DNA of 64,000 nt, from positions 248,001-312,000 of the forward strand of contig JAEBUN010000035.1 in assembly GCA_023014365.1 (NCBI GenBank). The letters are read 5' to 3'. Made by a program: the position numbers and the translations under genes. This document shows, piece by piece, positions 10,893 to 22,765 of the stretch (its first letter is position 1; each line of letters opens with the position of its first letter). The stretch is from Lepiota brunneoincarnata. Lineage: Eukaryota; Basidiomycota; Agaricomycetes; Agaricales; Agaricaceae. The notes beneath the pieces are model-generated. The model ran no database searches. It was given only the letters and a program-made list of their open reading frames with translations, and was not told where the DNA came from.

Positions 10893-12189
10893 TTTTCGTG
10901 TTTATAAGCAAGGAAATAAGGAAACGGAGAGTGAAATGAGGAGGCACTGAGAGGATTTGGGGGCGCCCTGTTGTAACAGTCGAGGCAGATGGCAAATGAC
11001 AATACACCCACTGCACTCAGCTGTAACGCATCACGTGATCTCCTCCGGCAACTAGTCACCGGCGTTACTCTCATCCGCTGGGCGCTGAACAAGTCCATCA
11101 TTCCCATGCGGTGATACTCCCGGAGACGTCGAACACAACAGAAAAATAAAAACTAAAAAGTCCACAATAGCGCTTCAGAATGTCCAATCCCCTTCCAATG
11201 AAACATTTCGCAGATCCTTCCGGGTCCTTTTTTTCTGAATACGATATCGTCTAATAAGTGTCGAAAAAATTCCCCATCCGTCGCTGCTGTGGTCGAATGA
11301 ATCAGAAATTGAACAAGACCGCTTTAGCTTTCCCCGGCTGGGAGGCCACTGATAATGTGCTCTTAGGGCTAGGGCGGAACGGTTTGTGTTGCTCATGTTA
11401 GGCTGTTGTTGGAGTTAACTATGTAGGAGAGGCCTCTTGATATGAGCCACCCAACACGTACCTTAACCTGTTAGGCCCTTCGATAGCAGGACTAGCCCGC
11501 AAAATAAAAGAACGAAAAGAAGAAGGAATCCATGTCAATTGCTTCAGCCCCAGGCGCTGACGACGACGTGTGGAGGTTCGGCGAAGTCTAGGAAGACCCA
11601 GAGCGTCGATTTGCCCTACAATAATGAAATATTAGCATAGGCCTCGGTAAATCGTTGGATGGTAATTCCAGACGGAAAGTATACTCACGTGCGGGTTGAG
11701 CAAAGGACAAGAAGTGGGTAGGGAATAAGAACGCGGGGGGGAGGGGCTAAGGGGAGCCGGGCTACCACAGGATGCCACGGCTCCCCTGTCCTTCGAAGTT
11801 AAGACATACGATGCACCTTTTATATCAAATGCATAGCAGGGGGCAGTGACCATGCACTGAGAATTGCTGTGTCCGTAGAGGCGGTGTCGACTATATTTCA
11901 TGAACGATTCCCTCCATTCTACTAATTATAACATGAAAGCCATGGATACTGGTATCAACAGAACTTGCTTGATGGGTAAGCCATGCTTACACCCAAGTAG
12001 CTGACTGTCACACACACAACCGGGTCTATAGATTTCGCCGCATGAGCACCTGCCATCACATGCAATCGCCCTGCGTTCATCATGCGGTCACCTTACAGTC
12101 GTCATGCGTTAGCAAGCGATTTACATTATCTATGCCAGGAGATAGTGTGGCTCCCGTTGTACACAGAGCAGACCAGAACAGCATACCAT
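10893..12189. other. Long intergenic region, no gene supported
   Basis: About 1.3 kb without a recognisable product. Several ORFs of 60-120 codons overlap on opposite strands (10742-11107, 11175-11396, 11632-11901), none with family features or convincing splice structure. Confidence 0.4.
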
Positions 12190-13404
12190 TGAAATACATC
12201 AACGACGAGCACAGGTATTTTATTTTTGGTTTTTTTTCAATACATTCGTAGGAGATAGCAAAGTTTATCGAGCGAAACTCAAGTACATTCATTATTGGCT
12301 CTTTCGGCCCAAAGACAAAATCCATTCACTTCACTTCAATGAACGACCAGTGAGCCGCATAGTTCTTCGTATCTTGCCCGAGCATTACCTGTATCCAATC
12401 GTGTCAGTCTTCGTATCAACACCAATAAATCCCGATACACCAACATTTTGGGACTCGCCCCGGGCTTCGAATTACCAACCCTTCATCCCCAACTACAATC
12501 CTAGCCAACATTTCAGCAACAAGTCACCGTGATCAGTCACTGAAAACCAACGTATAATATCCAGTGTCAATCTCGTCCCGCCTGAAATGAAGCTTGTTCA
12601 TGCTGCCGACTACCTCGGCTCCCTGTTACGAACGGGTCAGCGTACAACTAAGTCGAATCGCCACCAGCACATGACTGACAGGGACTTCCTTGAGGGCTCG
12701 AGCCCAAGTGCTGCTCGAGAGACTCTTGATGGAAAACTCTTCAGAGCCAGGTGTCTTCTCATAGTAAATCCACTGTGACCAGGGAGTGAGCATCGACTTG
12801 ACCGACATACGTATCTCATGATGGAGCCTCACTACTTGGTTTCCGTTGAGGCCACTGGCATCACCGGGCCAAGTCGAGATAGGGTTACCTTCGGCTGGCG
12901 AGCCACTGGTCATATCCAAGTAAAGTCCAGTGCCGCGATTTTGGATGGCGTAGCGCCTGCCTTGCTTGGGGACCTTGGGAATGGGAGGAATAGCTGCAGA
13001 GTCTGCGGACATGATTGTGTGTAGATGAGAGAGTACAAGTTGTTGTATGATCCAACCTGCTCTGTTTGCGGTCCTTATATCTGCCAGGCCTTGCCATTCG
13101 ACCGATTTAGGACCAATGCCGACAACAATGACTGAGGCACACCACCGCAGGAGAGTGGAAAGTGTGCCCTGGTGATGACAGACAACATGGAAGTATGTGC
13201 CCAGTGCCTACAGGAATAATAATAAGGGATATGGGAATGTTGGTGCCTGGGGTAGGATATACCATTGTCCACTGCGGAGTACCCCATACAGGGATGAGAG
13301 TGCAGCGAATTTACGCACCTCGTGAGGCACTGAGCCCGGCGTAGTTTCCTGTGCGAGGGCAAATACGTGAACATGCTGGATATGTAGGCGCCTCTTTGCT
13401 TCCT
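12190..13404. repeat. Inverted repeat, left arm (lectin copy L)
   Basis: This arm is the near-identical reverse complement of 14055-15268. Shared sequence covers the lectin gene, about 390 bp of its promoter and about 340 bp of 3' flank. Differences are scattered substitutions, a 10-bp indel in intron 1 and small indels near the outer end, where homology fades. Confidence 0.9.
12533..13012 (-). CDS. Ricin-B-type (beta-trefoil) lectin, copy L
   Basis: Three exons: 13012-12836, 12772-12686, 12622-12533 (introns 63 and 63 nt), 117 aa, no signal peptide. The join NGNQ-WIYYEK restores the trefoil Q-x-W-type motif lost in straight translation. RRYAIQNRGTGLYLDM and EEFSIKSLSSSTWARAL mark two trefoil repeats. 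The third repeat is mostly missing: the protein stops after TGYYTLVFSD, and downstream sequence still resembles repeat 3 in another lectin relic, so this may be a short form or have an unrecognised 3' exon. Fungal lectins of this type are cytoplasmic glycan binders often tied to defence against predators. It is divergently arranged with copy R. Confidence 0.85.
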
Positions 13405-14054
13405 GTGTTGCCGTTGGCCAGCCATTTCCCCCGTCCTTCACGACTTTTGTTAAACACTATCCTTCCAAATATCCTACCTTCATACAGTTGTTCCATATGT
13501 GGTTCACCGCAGGTGAAACTACGGTAGCGACCGAAGGATTTGGGCCGCCCAATAGGGTCGAATCTTAAAATCTTGAACACCAAAGTTAGTATTCGGCATA
13601 TTTCGGGCTGAATGATCCGGACGTTCCTGTTGTGTCAGAAATGTTACAGCACGAGTAGAACGATTCGCAATGCCGGTACCAACATCGCGATGACGGAATA
13701 TTTACCTATGCTCCCATTGGTCAAGATCGAGGTAGCCTATATCTTGCACCGTAGTTTGGCGTCGTTGAGGACCTTGCGCGTGCACGACCAGTAACATAAA
13801 TTGAACTCGGGACCAGCTTTAGTATGCGACTATGATCTAGGGACAGACGATCACACTTTCGGAGAGGGACAAACTGAATGATTCCCGCCTCTCAAGTGTT
13901 GCCGAATTAGGAAGCTGTTGGCGGCCCCAGGCACATCCACCGCCCGCCTACACATATCGGCCTGTTGAAATGGAAACATGGGGAAATAGAAAGTTGAAGG
14001 AACGTGGGTTAACCATAGGTCGGAAGCGAGGAGCGGGGGTTTGGGGGACAAGGT
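13405..14054. other. Unique spacer between the inverted-repeat arms
   Basis: 650 bp between the two arms with no counterpart elsewhere in the window. It separates two divergent lectin promoters of about 390 bp each. Scattered short ORFs are not supported. Confidence 0.5.
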
Positions 14055-15268
14055 ACACAGGAAGCAAAGAGGCGCCTAGGTATCCAGCATGTTCACATAC
14101 TTGCCCTCGCACAGGAAACTACGCCGGGCTCAGTGCCTCACGAGGTGCGTAAATTCGCTGCACTCTCATCCCTGTATGGGGTACTCCGCAGTGGATCAAT
14201 GGTATATCCTTACGCCAGGCACCACATTCCAATATCCCTTATTATTATTCCTGTAGGCACTGGGCACATACTTCCATGTTGTCTGTCATCACCAGGGCAC
14301 ACTTTCCACTCTCCTGCGGTGGTGTGCCTCAGTCATTGTTGTCGGCATTGGTCCTAAATCGGTCGAATGGCAAGGCCTGGCAGATATAAGGACCGCAAAC
14401 AGAGCAGGTTGGATCATACAACAACTTGTACTCTCTCATCTACACACAATCATGTCCGCAGACTCTGCAGCTATTCCTCCCATTCCCAAGGTCCCCAAGC
14501 AGGGCAGGCGCTACGCCATCCAAAATCGCGGCACTGGACTTTACTTGGATATGACCAGTGGCTCGCCAGCCGAAGGTAACCCTATCTCGACTTGGCCCGG
14601 TGATGCCAGTGGCCTCAACGGAAACCAAGTGGTGAGGCTCCATGTATGTCGGCCAAGTCGATGCTCACTCCCTGGTCGCAGTGGATTTACTATGAGAAGA
14701 CGCCTGGCTCTGAAGAGTTTTCCATCAAGAGTCTCTCGAGCAGCACTTGGGCCCGAGCCCTCAAGGAAGTCCCTGTCAGTCATGTGGTGGTGGCGATTCA
14801 ACTTAGCTGTACGCTGACCCGTTCGTAACAGGGAGCCGAGGTAGTCGGTAGCATGAACAAGCTTCATTTCAGGCGGGACGAAGTTGACACTGGATATTAT
14901 ACGTTGGTCTTCAATGACTGATCACGGTGACTTGCCGCTGAAATTTTGGCTAGGATTGTAGTTGGGGACGAAGGGTTGGTAGTCGAAGCCCGGGGCGAGT
15001 CCCAAAATGTTGGTGTATCGGGATTTATTGGTATTGATATGAAGACTGACATAAGTGGATACAGGTAATGCTCGGCCAAGATACGAAGAACTATGCGGCT
15101 CACTGGTCGTTCATTGAAGTGAAGTGAATGGATTTTGTCTTTGGGCCAAAGGAGCCAACGATAAATGTACTTGAGTTTCGCTCGATAAATGTTGGTATCT
15201 CCCACGAATGTATTGAGAAAAACCAAAAAAAAAAGCCTGTGTCTGTTGTTGACGTATTTCCTGTACAC
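14055..15268. repeat. Inverted repeat, right arm (lectin copy R)
   Basis: Partner of 12190-13404 in reverse orientation. Inner homology starts at the CACAGGAAGC... segment (14057) and runs to about 15268, beyond the 3' end of the lectin gene. Confidence 0.9.
14452..14921 (+). CDS. Ricin-B-type (beta-trefoil) lectin, copy R
   Basis: Three exons: 14452-14628, 14682-14768, 14832-14921 (introns 53 and 63 nt), 117 aa. It is nearly identical to copy L; the last exon differs by E to V and S to N. Intron 1 lacks 10 bp found in copy L. This breaks the unspliced frame but leaves the spliced protein whole, which confirms the intron model. Exon 1 encodes the identical 59 residues. Same reservation about the missing third trefoil repeat. 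Confidence 0.85.
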
Positions 15269-15827
15269 CACTTAACCCCTAAGCTATCCCTCTCCCTATG
15301 TTACTTTACTTCGGGTGCTGAGAAACCTCGGGTAGCTTGATTCCCCCGGCCCTTTACCTTTCGTTTGTGCACCCCGGTGGCCGGGATAACAATATAGACA
15401 TTCCCATCCCCGCGAGCCAGTCCCGTGCCAGCGATTTGGTCCTTGTCCATCTCACCCATAACAGAACTTGTCTGCTTTTACTCGCACATCCCTTGAGTGC
15501 TCTGCAGGTGGGGCTAGGCCGGCCGAATAGCACTGATATTGCAATGGCCGAGGGTAACTCGCCGTGTTCCTCAGATTGTACTTATCCTTGCTCCAAAACT
15601 TGGGTTTCTTACGTGGTATCTCACTTTTGCTACCGCTGTACGCCCACTATAGTCCCACAAAATTCGAGCAAAAATCTTGGCGGGAGCGGTGCATCAAGCT
15701 CAGAAGCTTCCATGTCGGTTGATGTCCGTCACAGATCCTTATGCGCAACTTCCAGTGAACCTTCCTCGCATTGAGCGGCCTGTGACCCCGCCATGCTTGT
15801 GATCGTCCATCACCAAGACTTTTCCTG
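15269..15827. other. Intergenic
   Basis: Between the inverted repeat and the agmatinase relic. ORF 15337-15774 (+) has no recognisable features. Confidence 0.35.
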
Positions 15828-16016
15828 CGATTGCGACTACTTGGGCCCGAGCGCTACAGGCGCTAAAATTATTGATTGGAGGGATGTATGTGGTCCGATA
15901 TTACACTGTACAGTACTTGAATATCAAATATTGATCATTGCTCGCAGGGACTACCCAGTAGAAACGCTCGATCAGATGGAAACTCCACACATCACACTCC
16001 AGCATTCTGTAGTTTC
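15828..16016 (+). pseudogene. Agmatinase fragment
   Basis: About 63 codons match exon 2 of the agmatinase at 1.6-3.4 kb: GAKIIDWRDVCGPI aligns with GAKILDCGDVCAPI, and ETLDQMETPHITLQ with KALDQMETAYTTLL. It lacks the start, signal peptide and all metal-binding motifs. It lies on the strand opposite to the working gene, 12 kb away, which suggests a dispersed duplication that has since decayed. Confidence 0.75.
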
Positions 16017-17454
16017 CATCATTACTGTAAGAGTTTCGCTTTGCATACATCATGTCATACCTTATTATCACAATTGTAAAGTCATGTGTATTCGGTATTA
16101 CTACCTGCCTGGGTCCTAATGTGGTTGAATCAGATAGTATGTCGTCCGGGCGTTTGTTTCTTGCTCTCGGGTCCAGGACATGGCTCCCGTGTCAGAAGCC
16201 TCCAAGCTCATTTGGCCACAAGTTCCTCGAGCATCTCCACGACCTGTACCCCCCGGATCTGTTAGTCCTCGCGATATTGGTCGGATCGAATAACCAGCAC
16301 TACGCACATTGTTAGCGACGTAGACCTCACCTAGAGCATCGCCTTCCCCTTTGACGCTTGCAAGATGCCCTCATCAGGCCGCTGTACACGCTCACAATCC
16401 AAATGGAGGGCGATGATGGGACAACGGGCTACCAGTCGTCCCCAGCAAGCGGAGGCTTTGAGACTTAGCATTAGAGTTCCCGGGTGGCCCCTTGCGGGTT
16501 ACTTCCCATACTGCTTTCTCACCATTGTTGACATGATACATACTCCTGCACGTGGCCCAAATTACACCGTTCCAGTCCTTCTTGTATTCATCCCCGCACT
16601 GCACCAACAGCTTGCCACCCTCACCTGTGTGCGCAGAACCCCCAATTCCTTTACCCTTCCCCTGCTTCCACTGGTTCCACCTCATTATCCCCACCCACAT
16701 GCGCAATGCCCTACGCATCATCGAACCCAGAGAATATGATAATTGATATGTATGTTCTTATCGCGTCTGCATGGTGTTCCTCACTGGCTTCGAACGCGAC
16801 TTAAGGACTTTGCCTCCTGATATTACCATGGGGGAGCTTGAGTTGAAAATGCAATGGGTCGAACCGCGCCCAGGCTAGGATAATTCCCTTTGGTGGCTGG
16901 AATTGGGACCCGGATAGCTCACGGAAAAGGTTTGGGGCACCGATAAATCCGAATACACCACGCCCCTCAAATCAAGCAATACAGCGACGAGGATTATCTT
17001 GAGGGCAAGGGATACACCTTCCATAAATTCGACGATCAGTTGGGAGCACTGTGACTGCAGAGGCCTCTGTGTCGGCCGCACCAAACAATCCCTTGCTAAG
17101 GCCGCGGATATTGCTATACACTTGATGTTAATCCAGAGCTTGAATTTTGAACGCCCAGAGCACCGAGCCACCTTGTGTAGCTCCTTATCATGAACTTTAA
17201 CGATCCCGAGGGCTGACTATCACCTACGTAATACACCATCAACCACTGCCCGACAATGGTGGGCATCGCATGTCACCGTACCATAAGAGATCCATCAACG
17301 AGCACAATGTATTGCTCTCATCTGGGAAATACATTCTCTATTCCGTGACAGGTGAGATCTTGAGACTTTGGCGCCTTTCACTCATTTGGGCAATCAGAGG
17401 GGATTTTTACCTAACTTTGACAAAGGACCAGTGAGCCATAGCTTCTTTTGCGTC
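16017..17454. other. Gene-poor stretch with unassigned ORFs
   Basis: No family signal. The - strand ORF 16392-16721 (109 aa, with LVQCGDEYKKDWNG and VIWATCRSMYHVN) and 16875-17171 (with LKIILVAVLLDL) have protein-like composition, but there is no confirming splice structure or relative. I leave them uncalled. Confidence 0.35.
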
Positions 17455-18075
17455 CTCGCTAAGGACAACCTGTGCCCTGTGACGTCAGTAAATATGTCCA
17501 GCTCAGTAAATAAGGTGGGTCCACCTGACGTCCGAAGTCAACTGCACGGAGTACCAGTTCCTCATCACCAGCTATGATCCTAGTAAACATCTGAGTAATA
17601 AGTTGTAGTGATCGGTCAATGAGGACTAACGTATACACTCCAGTATCAACCAGATCACGTTTGAATCTCATCATGGTTTTGCTACCGACCACCCCTTCGC
17701 CCTGTTGGATATAAGTTAGGGACCTGGAGGACGGAAAATTCAGGTCATTATATGTGACCAACGGGAGATTCCTCAAGGACTCGAGCCCAAGTGCCACTTG
17801 CAACATTCTTGATGGAAAATTCAGTCCAATGCAGGGTGGCTTTCCGTAGTAAATCCACTGTGACCTGGGAGTGAACACGGGGTCACCATATTGCACGATA
17901 GGTTCTCACCACTTAATTGGGGTTGTTGCCACTGCCATCACCTATCTGAGTTATAACAGGGATTACCCTCGTCTTCCAAGCCATTTTTCATCTCCAAGTA
18001 CCACCCGCTGGCATGGTTTTGGATGCAGTAGTGATTACCTGTCTCAGGGGACTGGGGACTCTGAGTTAGCGGCGG
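17455..18075 (-). pseudogene. Third ricin-B lectin copy, degraded
   Basis: Same exon order as copies L and R, strongly diverged. YCIQNHASGWYLEMKNG matches trefoil repeat 1, WIYYGKPP begins exon 2 and RRDL/VDTGVYTLV-type sequence marks exon 3. Lesions: a frameshift in exon 1, the last exon-1 codon CAA changed to TAA just before the intron donor, and a frameshift in exon 2. The frame stays open past the point where copies L and R stop, giving a glimpse of an older, longer third repeat. Confidence 0.7.
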
Positions 18076-18159
18076 GATTTCACCTCGAAGCGAAGGTGTG
18101 TACTTTGTGGAGTTTCGTGGAGCCGCAACTCATTTACGTCTTTAGATCCGCCGCTGGCA

Positions 18160-19220
18160 GTGGTACGGCCAGATCCGGGCGCCTTCGTGTCTGACGTTGA
18201 CCATGATATTGCCGTGGCATCTGAACTTCAACGGGAATATGATGAAGAAAATCGGAAATTGACAAGGCAAAGAGATATATTGCAGAGGATGGCACCGGTG
18301 ACATTTGAGTGTTCAATCTGCTTTGACAAATACCTCCAAGATTCGGTCGCTCGTGTGGAGGGGTGCGAGCATTCATTTTGTAGAGATTGTCTTCGCAGTC
18401 ATGCCAAGGCCAAGATAGCCGAACGACGGTTTCCCATTCTTTGCCCAGTGTGTATGGCGGACAAGGATAGGTCGAAGCATGGAGGTGAGATAAGCGCCCA
18501 ATGAGGCGCACTGAATTATTGATTGATGTGTATAGTCGTCAACCAGAGCGTCATCCAACAAATCGGTGTCCCTGAGAAATATTACAAAATATTTGAAGAG
18601 CTACAAATCACATCTTTCGGTGTCCCGCTTAGCTGTCGCCGGTAAGTGTCCCAAGCCGAAAGAGTGAAATAAGTATTTTGCTGACTACGTCCCTCAAGGT
18701 GCCGTCATACAATGTTTGTTGATCGAGAGGAACTCCACGAGGCCAAGACGATCACCTGTCCGTGGCCAAGGTGCCAGTTCGTATGGTGCAAATTCTGTCA
18801 GCAAGAAATCCAAGCTGGAGGTCCGCAGCATTCCTGCGACGGATCGTCGGAACTTCGCCATCTCATGCAACAACAGGGCTGGAAGGCCTGCCCAGGTTCA
18901 TCCTTTCTCTGGCCCCGCTTATTCCTGTTGATTTTGATTAGGTTGTAGCACACCCTGTGCAGAAATCCGAGGGGTGCAATCACATGACTATAAGTATCCC
19001 AACCCATCGACGCTAGCCACTGATTCAGATACCTTCCCAAGTGCATCGCTCCAGCTTGCAACACGTAAGAAAACCCCCCTATCCCATTATTCAGAGGAAT
19101 AATTGCTCCTGTTCAGCCAATTTTGCTATATTGACGGTGGAATGATCATAAAGGGCGGCACTAGAAAGGATGCCCAGGCAGGCAGTGAATGCCCACTATA
19201 GGAAGTGCCAGCTCTTTGAC
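18160..19220 (+). pseudogene. RBR-type E3 ubiquitin ligase, decaying
   Basis: RING1-IBR-RING2 ubiquitin ligase. Exons 18160-18484, 18536-18641 and 18699-18895 join in phase and give RING1 (CSICFDKY...CEHSFCRDC...CPVCM) and an IBR-like region with CPWPRCQFVWCKFCQQEI and GGPQHSCDG. Decay follows. At the next acceptor either the GC of the expected GC.TPV.KSEGCNHMT is lost (acceptor 18948) or a +1 shift occurs (acceptor 18941). After NHMT the donor reads ATAAGT instead of GTAAGT. RING2 keeps CIAPACNTQFCY but has DGG where CGE is expected. The last exon shifts frame before AVNAHYRKCQLFDY. In RBR enzymes the RING2 cysteine carries the ubiquitin thioester, so this copy is probably dead. Confidence 0.75.
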
Positions 19221-20019
19221 TATTAATTAGTTTGTCGTCGCTAAGTACGCCTGTCGTTTCTACGCGGACGGTGTCTTCCTGTATGATATTTGGTTTAGGA
19301 CCAATTGCTAGGATGTTCGGAGAATAAGATTTAAGTACGTTTTTGCCACAATTTCAATATTTGCTTTCACTTCACGGTATGCCTATGCCTGACGTTCCTG
19401 GCCGGACTGTGGTGGTAAAATAGGAGCACAGTTTTACCAGTCTTCGAGAAGTGTATATACGTGTGTCAGATACCAGAGACCATATTGAGATACAAGCTTA
19501 GAATCGGACAATCAAGAGTGTAGCAATACATAGTAAGTGTACGCATAAGCTGCAAGCCACTTGCACTAAAAATGGCGACACAGAACACGTACGTACGTCT
19601 GCACACCCATCGACTTAGTCATCTCCACAATTCTATTCTCATCCTGCGTCACCTTATCCCGTTTTTTAGATGTGTCGCAATCTTCATTGCGGGAGGGTCG
19701 CGTTTCTACTGTCACCCACGTGAGGTCCTATTGTCTTTGTACTTGTTTCCTTTGTTTTCTCCCTATACTACTAAGTGGCTGGATGAGTCGCATTCGAGCG
19801 ACGGAGATTGAGCGTACGATAAGCACATGGCGCCCGGCTTCGGTGGTCATCTCACACAGGTCATATGGGCATGTGACCGTCCGACAGGAGCGAACAACTT
19901 ACCGATTTACCGATCCCGTCGTCTGCGTCCGCTAAGTAGGTAGGGAGGCACAGGACTCTCGACGACCTCCCCATCTACTTAAAAGGAGCACGACTGCTAT
20001 TCGAAGTACACTAGTAACA
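19221..20019. other. Intergenic, P450 promoter side
   Basis: No gene supported. A TATA-like CTTAAAAGG lies about 40 bp before the P450 start. Confidence 0.4.
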
Positions 20020-21945
20020 ATGATCACCACCGTCTTTTATTGGCTCTATTACCACCTTGTCTTCACCCTCTCTGCCACCATCTTCCTCGTTCATGTTGTT
20101 CCTTGGGTCATAGACTCTCATGGCATCCGTCGTCACCCCGGTCCCAATTCTCGCAAAATTCACCGATGCCTGGCTAGGGTATGTCTCTAAGAAAGGCCAC
20201 CGATCAGAGACTGTGCACGAGGCGCATCGTAAATACGGTGCGTGTCAATCACTATACCACAAGTTATCCACTCTGTCTCGTTCAAAAGGTGCTCATGTTT
20301 TGTTTGGAAACAGGCCCCATCGCCCGAATTGCCCCTAATCATGTCTCCATTGCTGATCCTGATGCTCTCGCTGTCGTCTACGGCCACGGAACTGGGACCT
20401 TGAAGTCCAAATTTTATGATGTCTTCCTCAATATGCGTGCTGGTATCTTCAGCACTCGCGATCGGGACGAACATTCCCGCAAGCGAAAGATCATCTCTCA
20501 TATCTTTTCACCGAAGAGCGTTGTTGAACTTGAGCCGCATGTTCGTGTCTCTGTTGGTCGGTTAATGAAACAGTGGGATCGTTTGTATGACATGGCTGTC
20601 AAGGGCATGTCTGGCAACGATGGTGAAGGAGGGTGGCGGGGCAGGGATGGTAGGCTTTGGCTTGATTGTCTCCCTTGTAAGTTTGCCCCCCTCTGTTGTC
20701 GTCTTTCCACCCCTGTAGTCTAAAATTGCTCAATATAGGGATGAATTACTTGGCATTTGATATTATTGGTGACCTTGCCTTTGGTGGACCTTTTGGTATG
20801 CTTGAAGCAGCAAGGGATATTGCTTTTGCGCCCAAAGATCCACAGGCCATGATGAACTCGTATGGAAAAGCAGCCAAGCAGGATGAGGTTGTCAGCATCC
20901 CAGTAATTGAGGTCTTGAATAGGCGTACCGAGTTTCTGGTGATGATGGGTTTCTTACCAGCCTACTGGCGTTCCATCGTTCGCCGGCTCCCTGGGTTCAG
21001 GCAAGGTAGTAAGGATGTTAAAACCCTCACGGGGATTGCCATTGCAGCCGTCTCAAGACGGTTTGCCACCCCAACGGATCGAGCCGACCTTTTGAGCAAG
21101 TTGAAGGGCGGGCGGGATGGCAATGGCAATCCTCTTGGAAGGGAAGAATTGACGGCAGAGGCTCTCACTTTCCTTATCGCGGGTTCTGATACCACATCCA
21201 TGTAAGCCATCCCTGTCATTGTGAGTGCCGTGATACTAAGCTTGTTGTCTAGCACAGCCTCTGCGATCCTCTACCACCTGGCCCACAATCGTCAGGCCCA
21301 GGAGAAACTTCAAAAGGAACTCGACGATCAACTGGGTACAGAGGACGAATTCGTCGCAAATGAATCTCAGGTCAAGCGACTCCCCTATCTCGGCGCTTGC
21401 ATAAACGAGGGCTTGCGGCTCCATTCAACAGCTTCCCTTGGCTTACCTCGAGTTGTACCCAAAGGAGGGCTGCACGTTTGCGAACAATATTTCCCAGAAG
21501 GGAACTGTTCTTAGCGTACCCACTTACACAATCCATCGTGAGCCCTGATGTCTGGGGTAAGGACTTTGAGGCCTACCGACCTGAACGGTGGTTCGAACGC
21601 GATCAAGCGGCCATGCAGAAGACCTTCAATCCATTCTCTGTTGGACCTCGGTATATGGGATTTTTTGTTTCCGGGTGTGAGATCTGTCCTGATCCGCTTA
21701 TTAGGGCGTGTATTGGACGCAATTTGGCGATGTTGGAACAGCAAATAATCATTGCATCCATTATGCGAAGATACGATATTGTACTTGGACACCCAGATCA
21801 AAAGGTGAGTGATGCAGGGTTGTAAGAGTGGAATCGAACCGGACTAATGCTTTGGTGTACTAGTTAGGAGACGCGGGAGGGCTTCTTGAGGACAACCGCT
21901 AGGGTGCAGAGTCGGTATCAAACGGCGAGACCTTTGAATAGCTAA
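20020..21945 (+). CDS. Cytochrome P450, CYP53-like (benzoate 4-hydroxylase type), with three +1 frameshifts
   Basis: Haem monooxygenase with an N-terminal membrane anchor. Exons: 20020-20237, 20314-20676, 20739-21201, 21253-21650, 21705-21804, 21868-21945. Diagnostic blocks: GPIARIAPNHVSIADPDAL, I-helix AGSDTTS, ExxR in NEGLRLHS, RPERW, and haem loop FSVGPRACIGRNLAM across an intron. The PNHVSI...YGHGTGTLKS...FSTRDRDEHSRKRK region resembles fungal CYP53 enzymes, which hydroxylate benzoate-type aromatics. The frame breaks three times, near 20155 (GGTCCCAATTC), 21502 (GGGAACTG) and 21547 (CCCTGATG). Each is net +1, and removing three bases restores all exon phases exactly. All key residues are intact, so I favour sequence errors over loss of function, without proof. 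Confidence 0.85.
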
Positions 21946-22765
21946 TCCAGGTGACCATCTGGTGTTTGGCCTGCAAACCTATTATAGAGGGATCCTTGGG
22001 TGGATGCGACCCTATCTTTTTTTTTGTATCAGCTCAGCTGGTCGCTTCGCCCTGCCGGGTCCATTGTTCGTACGTTGTGCTCGTTAGTTCCATATAGCTC
22101 CACAATCTTGTCCTGACACTCACGTCTGCGCCTATACTGTCTGCTGTGTGTTCACATCGTCATAACCTTTACTAACCCTCACAATACCATCCGTTTTGTG
22201 CTCACGTCGCCGAAAGTACAAAGCGAGATTAACCCCACCGGAACTTCAACCCAGAAAACCTCATCCCCCAAGCACGATATGCTTGGGAAATGCACTAATT
22301 TTCCTTCCTCCGGCTCATATATATGATAGAAAGAACTTAAAGAATAGAATGACAAGTAATCAAATAAATCAACAAGCTCTAGCAGTTATCCACGCCGAAT
22401 CATCATATCATGAAAACTCCTCGTTTGTCTCCTGCCCCACCCTCTCTGCCTCCCAGATATGATCTAGCTTTAGTACTCCTTATGTTCCTCTCCATTTTGA
22501 TGTAGGAAACATATAATCAATTGTAGTTTATTTGTGTATAGAGTGCAGACCCCGGAGATGTATTCTCCAGCCGATATACGGGGCACAAGCTTCAGTCTCG
22601 TTCCTCTCTCTCGATCTCTCTTCCTTACCGGACAAATTCCCGTGGGTTCGCTCGAGACCCTGCTGGGTGCCCTGCATATGGACTTGATGGGGAGAAGCCT
22701 GGAATAGTACCGGAAAGTTGAATATTTGAATGACAAATAGTCACAACCACAGCCAACACCGTACA
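21946..22765. other. Intergenic between convergent P450 and F-box genes
   Basis: 3' flanks of two convergent genes. It includes a T-run at 22017-22025 and AT-rich sequence around 22320. No gene supported. Confidence 0.4.

Noticed and set aside
14629..14681. A 10-bp deletion seemed to frameshift lectin copy R relative to copy L
   Set aside because: The deletion lies within intron 1. Splicing from GTGGTG to CGCAG joins NGNQ to WIYYEK in both copies, so both proteins are intact.
16392..16721. 109-codon - strand ORF with DEYKKDWNGVIWATC
   Set aside because: Composition is protein-like, but no family, splice structure or start context supports it, so no gene is called.
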